This document shows, piece after piece, positions 20,632 to 23,136 of a stretch of DNA of 23,136 nt. The stretch comes from Bog-756 sp050014755. GTDB taxonomy: Bacteria > Actinomycetota > Acidimicrobiia > Acidimicrobiales > RAAP-2. A program made the position numbers and the translations under genes. The notes beneath the pieces are model-generated. The model made no database searches, had not been told where the DNA came from, and was given only the letters and a program-made list of their open reading frames with translations. Numbering within the stretch: position 1 is the stretch's first letter; each line of letters begins with the position of its first letter. Location: assembly GCA_050014755.1 (NCBI GenBank), contig JBEKCS010000062.1, forward strand, positions 1-23,136, read 5' to 3'.

Positions 20632-23136
20632 ATGAGGTCGGAACCAGCACAGGTGGACGAGGGCCGGAGGCGGGTCGGCCGCCGGGCCGGACTGCGGGCG
20701 GCGGCAACGGTGGCGGCCGCATCGCTCCTGGTGGTCGCAGGGCTCGGCGCCATGATCGCCGCGCCCGATGTGGCCGGGGCCGTCAACAACAATCCCACGG
20801 GCAATCCGACCAGTCCTTCGGTCTCCTACGAGATCGACTGCACCAATTCGCAGGCCGGCAACCAGGTGGCGCCCCTCGTGACCGAGCTCGACGCCAACAC
20901 GACGGTCGACACCGCGCAGCCCACCGGCGCGACCTTCGGTCTGTCGGGGACGGCATCGACCGTACTGTCGGGGCCGTTCGTCGCCAACCTCGAGTCCGGT
21001 GGGGTGGGAACCACTCCTCTGACGTTGAGCTGGACCGAGACCATCGGGTCGACCGACGGCAACGCCACCGGGAGCTACGACTACACCACCCCGACGATCT
21101 CGGTGGCCAACGCCGGGAGCACGGTCAAAGCCACGTGGACGAGTGGATCGACGACGATCACCGGCAACTTCAAGAGCGTGGCGTCCGTCGGCGAGACCGT
21201 GGCCTCCGGTGGCACGGGGTTCCCCTCTGATGCCACCATCACCGCCATCAACGGCACGACGTCCATCACCATCAGCAAGGCGACGACCGGGGCGGAAGCC
21301 ACGAAGACCGTCGTCGGCTTCGCCGCTGCACTGACGTTCACGACTCCGACCTTCAACACCGGTGACGTGTTCACCACGGCCGGTGCCGGTGGGGAGACGG
21401 CCGGCGTCGGCGTGACCGGTGTCACCGACTTCCACCTCGGTTCCGCCCTCCCGGTCGTCTTCGGGGGCGCCACCGGCGATGGCCCGGCCAACTGCCTCGA
21501 GACCGGCTACGCCGGCTACACGGTGGGGAGCCCGGCTGGCCCGCCCCAGACCGGAGGATCGAGCACGCCGTACGAGACTGCGCCGGCCCTGGCCGTCGAC
21601 TCGACGACGGCCCTGGTCAGCGTGTCGCCCCTCCAGTTCCCCGCCGCCGCGTACGTCAACCTCCTCGGTGGGCCCCCCGGCGCACCCACCGACGTGGTGG
21701 CCACCGTCGGCGACACCAGCGCCGGACTGACCTGGGACGCACCGGCCTCCACTGGTGGGTCGACCATCACCGGCTACGTGATCACCCCCTACATCGGAGC
21801 GACCGCCCAGACGCCCGTCGACGTGGGTGACGTCCTCACCGACGACGTGACCGGCCTGGCCAACGGCACCACCTACACGTTCACCGTGGCCGCCACCAAC
21901 TCGGCGGGAACCGGCGCGGCATCGACCGCCTCCAACGCGGTCACCCCGGCCACCGTGCCCGGCACACCCACCGACGTGGTGGCGACCGCCGGCAATGCCA
22001 GTGCCGGCTTGACCTGGGACGCGCCCGCTTCCGACGGCGGGTCGTCCGTCACCGGCTACGTCATCACCCCCTACGTCGGAGCCGCCGCCCAGACGCCCGT
22101 CGACGTGGGTGACGTCCTCACCGACGACGTGACCGGGCTCACCAACGGCACCACCTACACGTTCACCGTGGCCGCCACCAATGCTGTCGGATCGGGCATG
22201 GCGTCGACCGCCTCGGACGCGGTCACGCCGATCACCACCCCGGGGGCGCCCGCCGACGTGATGGCGACCGCCGGCGACACCAGCGCCTCGCTCACATGGG
22301 ACGCGCCGGCCTCCGACGGTGGATTGACCATCACCGGCTACACGATCACCCCCTACATCGGGGCCACGGCCCAGACGCCCGTCGACGTGGGTGACGTCCT
22401 CACCGACGACGTGACCGGCCTCACCGACGGCACCACCTACACCTTCACCGTGGCCGCCACCAACTCGGCGGGCACCGGCGCGGCCTCGACCGCCTCCAAC
22501 CCGGTGACCCCGGCCACCGTGCCCGGAACACCCACCGACGTGGTGGCGACAGCCGGAAACGCCAGCGCCTCGCTGACCTGGGACGCGCCCACTTCCGACG
22601 GCGGGTTGGCCATCACCGGCTACACGATCACCCCCTACATCGGGGCCACCGCCCAGACCCCGGTCGTGGTCGGTGATGTCACCTCCGACACGGTAAACGG
22701 CCTCACCAACGGCGCCACCTATACCTTCACCGTGACGGCCTCCAATGCCGTCGGATCGGGCACGGCGTCGACGGCGTCGAACGCGGTCACGCCCATCGAC
22801 ATCATCTTCCCCCCCGGCGCCCCCACCGACGTGGTGGCCACCGCCGGCAACGCCAGCGCCTCACTGACCTGGGACGCGCCGGCCTCCGACGGCGGATCGT
22901 CCGTCACCGGCTACGTGATCACCCCCTACATCGGGGCCACGGCCCAGACGCCCATCGACGTGGGTGACGTCCTCACCGACGACGTGACCGGCCTGGCCAA
23001 CGGGACCACCTACACGTTCACCGTGGCCGCCATCAACTCGGCGGGAACCGGTGCGGCATCGACCGCCTCGGACGCGGTCACCCCGGCCACCGTGCCCGGC
23101 ACACCCACCGACGTGGTGGCGACAGCCGGCGACACC
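20632..23136 (+). CDS. Secreted multi-domain fibronectin type III repeat protein (3' truncated by the window)
   Basis: The open frame has 835 codons to the window end without a stop. ATG 20632 has AGGGGAAG upstream; an in-frame ATG at 20593 would add 13 residues. An Arg-rich start (RRRVGRRAGLR) and hydrophobic core (23-44) end at VAGA, so cleavage after about Ala50 is likely; a Tat-type signal cannot be excluded. Residues about 51-345 hold a beta-rich region bounded by Cys70 (YEIDC) and Cys288 (ANC), similar in plan to the upstream protein. It contains an inserted segment of the kind GSTTITGNF...GFPSDATITAINGTTSITIS. From residue 349, FN3 units of 94 residues follow (PGTPTDVVATAGN, LTWDAP, TGLTNGTTYTFTVAATN). 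Five are complete and a sixth begins at 23095. The likely role is adhesion or a surface/matrix function. Confidence 0.9.
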   Translation, partial: MRSEPAQVDEGRRRVGRRAGLRAAATVAAASLLVVAGLGAMIAAPDVAGAVNNNPTGNPTSPSVSYEIDCTNSQAGNQVAPLVTELDANTTVDTAQPTGATFGLSGTASTVLSGPFVANLESGGVGTTPLTLSWTETIGSTDGNATGSYDYTTPTISVANAGSTVKATWTSGSTTITGNFKSVASVGETVASGGTGFPSDATITAINGTTSITISKATTGAEATKTVVGFAAALTFTTPTFNTGDVFTTAGAGGETAGVGVTGVTDFHLGSALPVVFGGATGDGPANCLETGYAGYTVGSPAGPPQTGGSSTPYETAPALAVDSTTALVSVSPLQFPAAAYVNLLGGPPGAPTDVVATVGDTSAGLTWDAPASTGGSTITGYVITPYIGATAQTPVDVGDVLTDDVTGLANGTTYTFTVAATNSAGTGAASTASNAVTPATVPGTPTDVVATAGNASAGLTWDAPASDGGSSVTGYVITPYVGAAAQTPVDVGDVLTDDVTGLTNGTTYTFTVAATNAVGSGMASTASDAVTPITTPGAPADVMATAGDTSASLTWDAPASDGGLTITGYTITPYIGATAQTPVDVGDVLTDDVTGLTDGTTYTFTVAATNSAGTGAASTASNPVTPATVPGTPTDVVATAGNASASLTWDAPTSDGGLAITGYTITPYIGATAQTPVVVGDVTSDTVNGLTNGATYTFTVTASNAVGSGTASTASNAVTPIDIIFPPGAPTDVVATAGNASASLTWDAPASDGGSSVTGYVITPYIGATAQTPIDVGDVLTDDVTGLANGTTYTFTVAAINSAGTGAASTASDAVTPATVPGTPTDVVATAGDT
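21676..23136 (+). repeat. Tandem 282-bp fibronectin-III coding repeats (five complete, one partial)
   Basis: Units start at 21676, 21958, 22240, 22522, 22813 and 23095; the spacing is 282 bp except for one 291-bp unit carrying three extra codons (IIF region near 22801). Long stretches are nearly identical in DNA, for example the TPVDVGDVLTDDVTGL and GTTYTFTVAATN coding segments. Unit types alternate, so the array looks built from a two-unit block. Confidence 0.95.

Overview
The window is high-GC DNA with dense coding on both strands, GTG and ATG starts and little space between genes. It looks like an actinobacterium. Secreted proteins built from repeats of the type GYWLVAADGGVFAFGDA point to the class Acidimicrobiia; this taxonomic call rests on recalled family knowledge, not on a search. 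The window is chromosomal in character. I see no insertion sequence, integrase, phage gene, CRISPR array or replication origin.

Layout. 1-2055: the 3' end of an RhlG-like short-chain dehydrogenase, then a secreted NlpC/P60 cell-wall hydrolase whose N-terminal half is an array of 42-residue repeats. 2107-9462: two GGDEF-EAL proteins (cyclic-di-GMP turnover) with different sensor parts, on the minus strand, enclosing a plus-strand pair made of a sphingosine-1-phosphate-lyase-like PLP enzyme and an FGGY sugar kinase. 9686-11139: a translationally coupled pair, a quinone-oxidoreductase-type MDR enzyme and a GNAT acetyltransferase. 11238-12059: a mycothiol-dependent maleylpyruvate-isomerase-family protein, divergent from a copper locus. 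12158-15179: a CopZ-like metallochaperone and a Cu(I) P1B ATPase with an unusual C-terminal membrane-anchored external domain. 15243-17157: a lipoprotein and a TRAM-domain rRNA/tRNA uridine methyltransferase. 17257-17925: a nitroreductase. 18068-18142: tRNA-Gly(TCC). 18669-23136: two tandem secreted repeat proteins, one with two IPT/TIG domains and six 42-residue repeats, the other with at least five fibronectin-III units, running off the window end.

How the parts relate. Cell-surface and cell-wall functions dominate the two ends. The centre holds signalling (c-di-GMP), small-molecule metabolism and copper export. Five start codons (745, 12059, 12158, 15791 and, imperfectly, 17157) lie exactly 7 nt after a TANNNT hexamer. 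This is the arrangement expected for leaderless transcripts, and it fixes several starts that have no ribosome binding site. Genes with a clear Shine-Dalgarno sequence instead have the hexamer about 20-45 nt further upstream.

The most notable observations are the P1B ATPase fused to a FixH/YtkA-like external domain, the alternating two-domain (A-B-A-B-A) FN3 array, the exact 126-bp repeats shared by two different secreted proteins, and a 14-bp tandem repeat that puts stop codons in all six frames between convergent genes.
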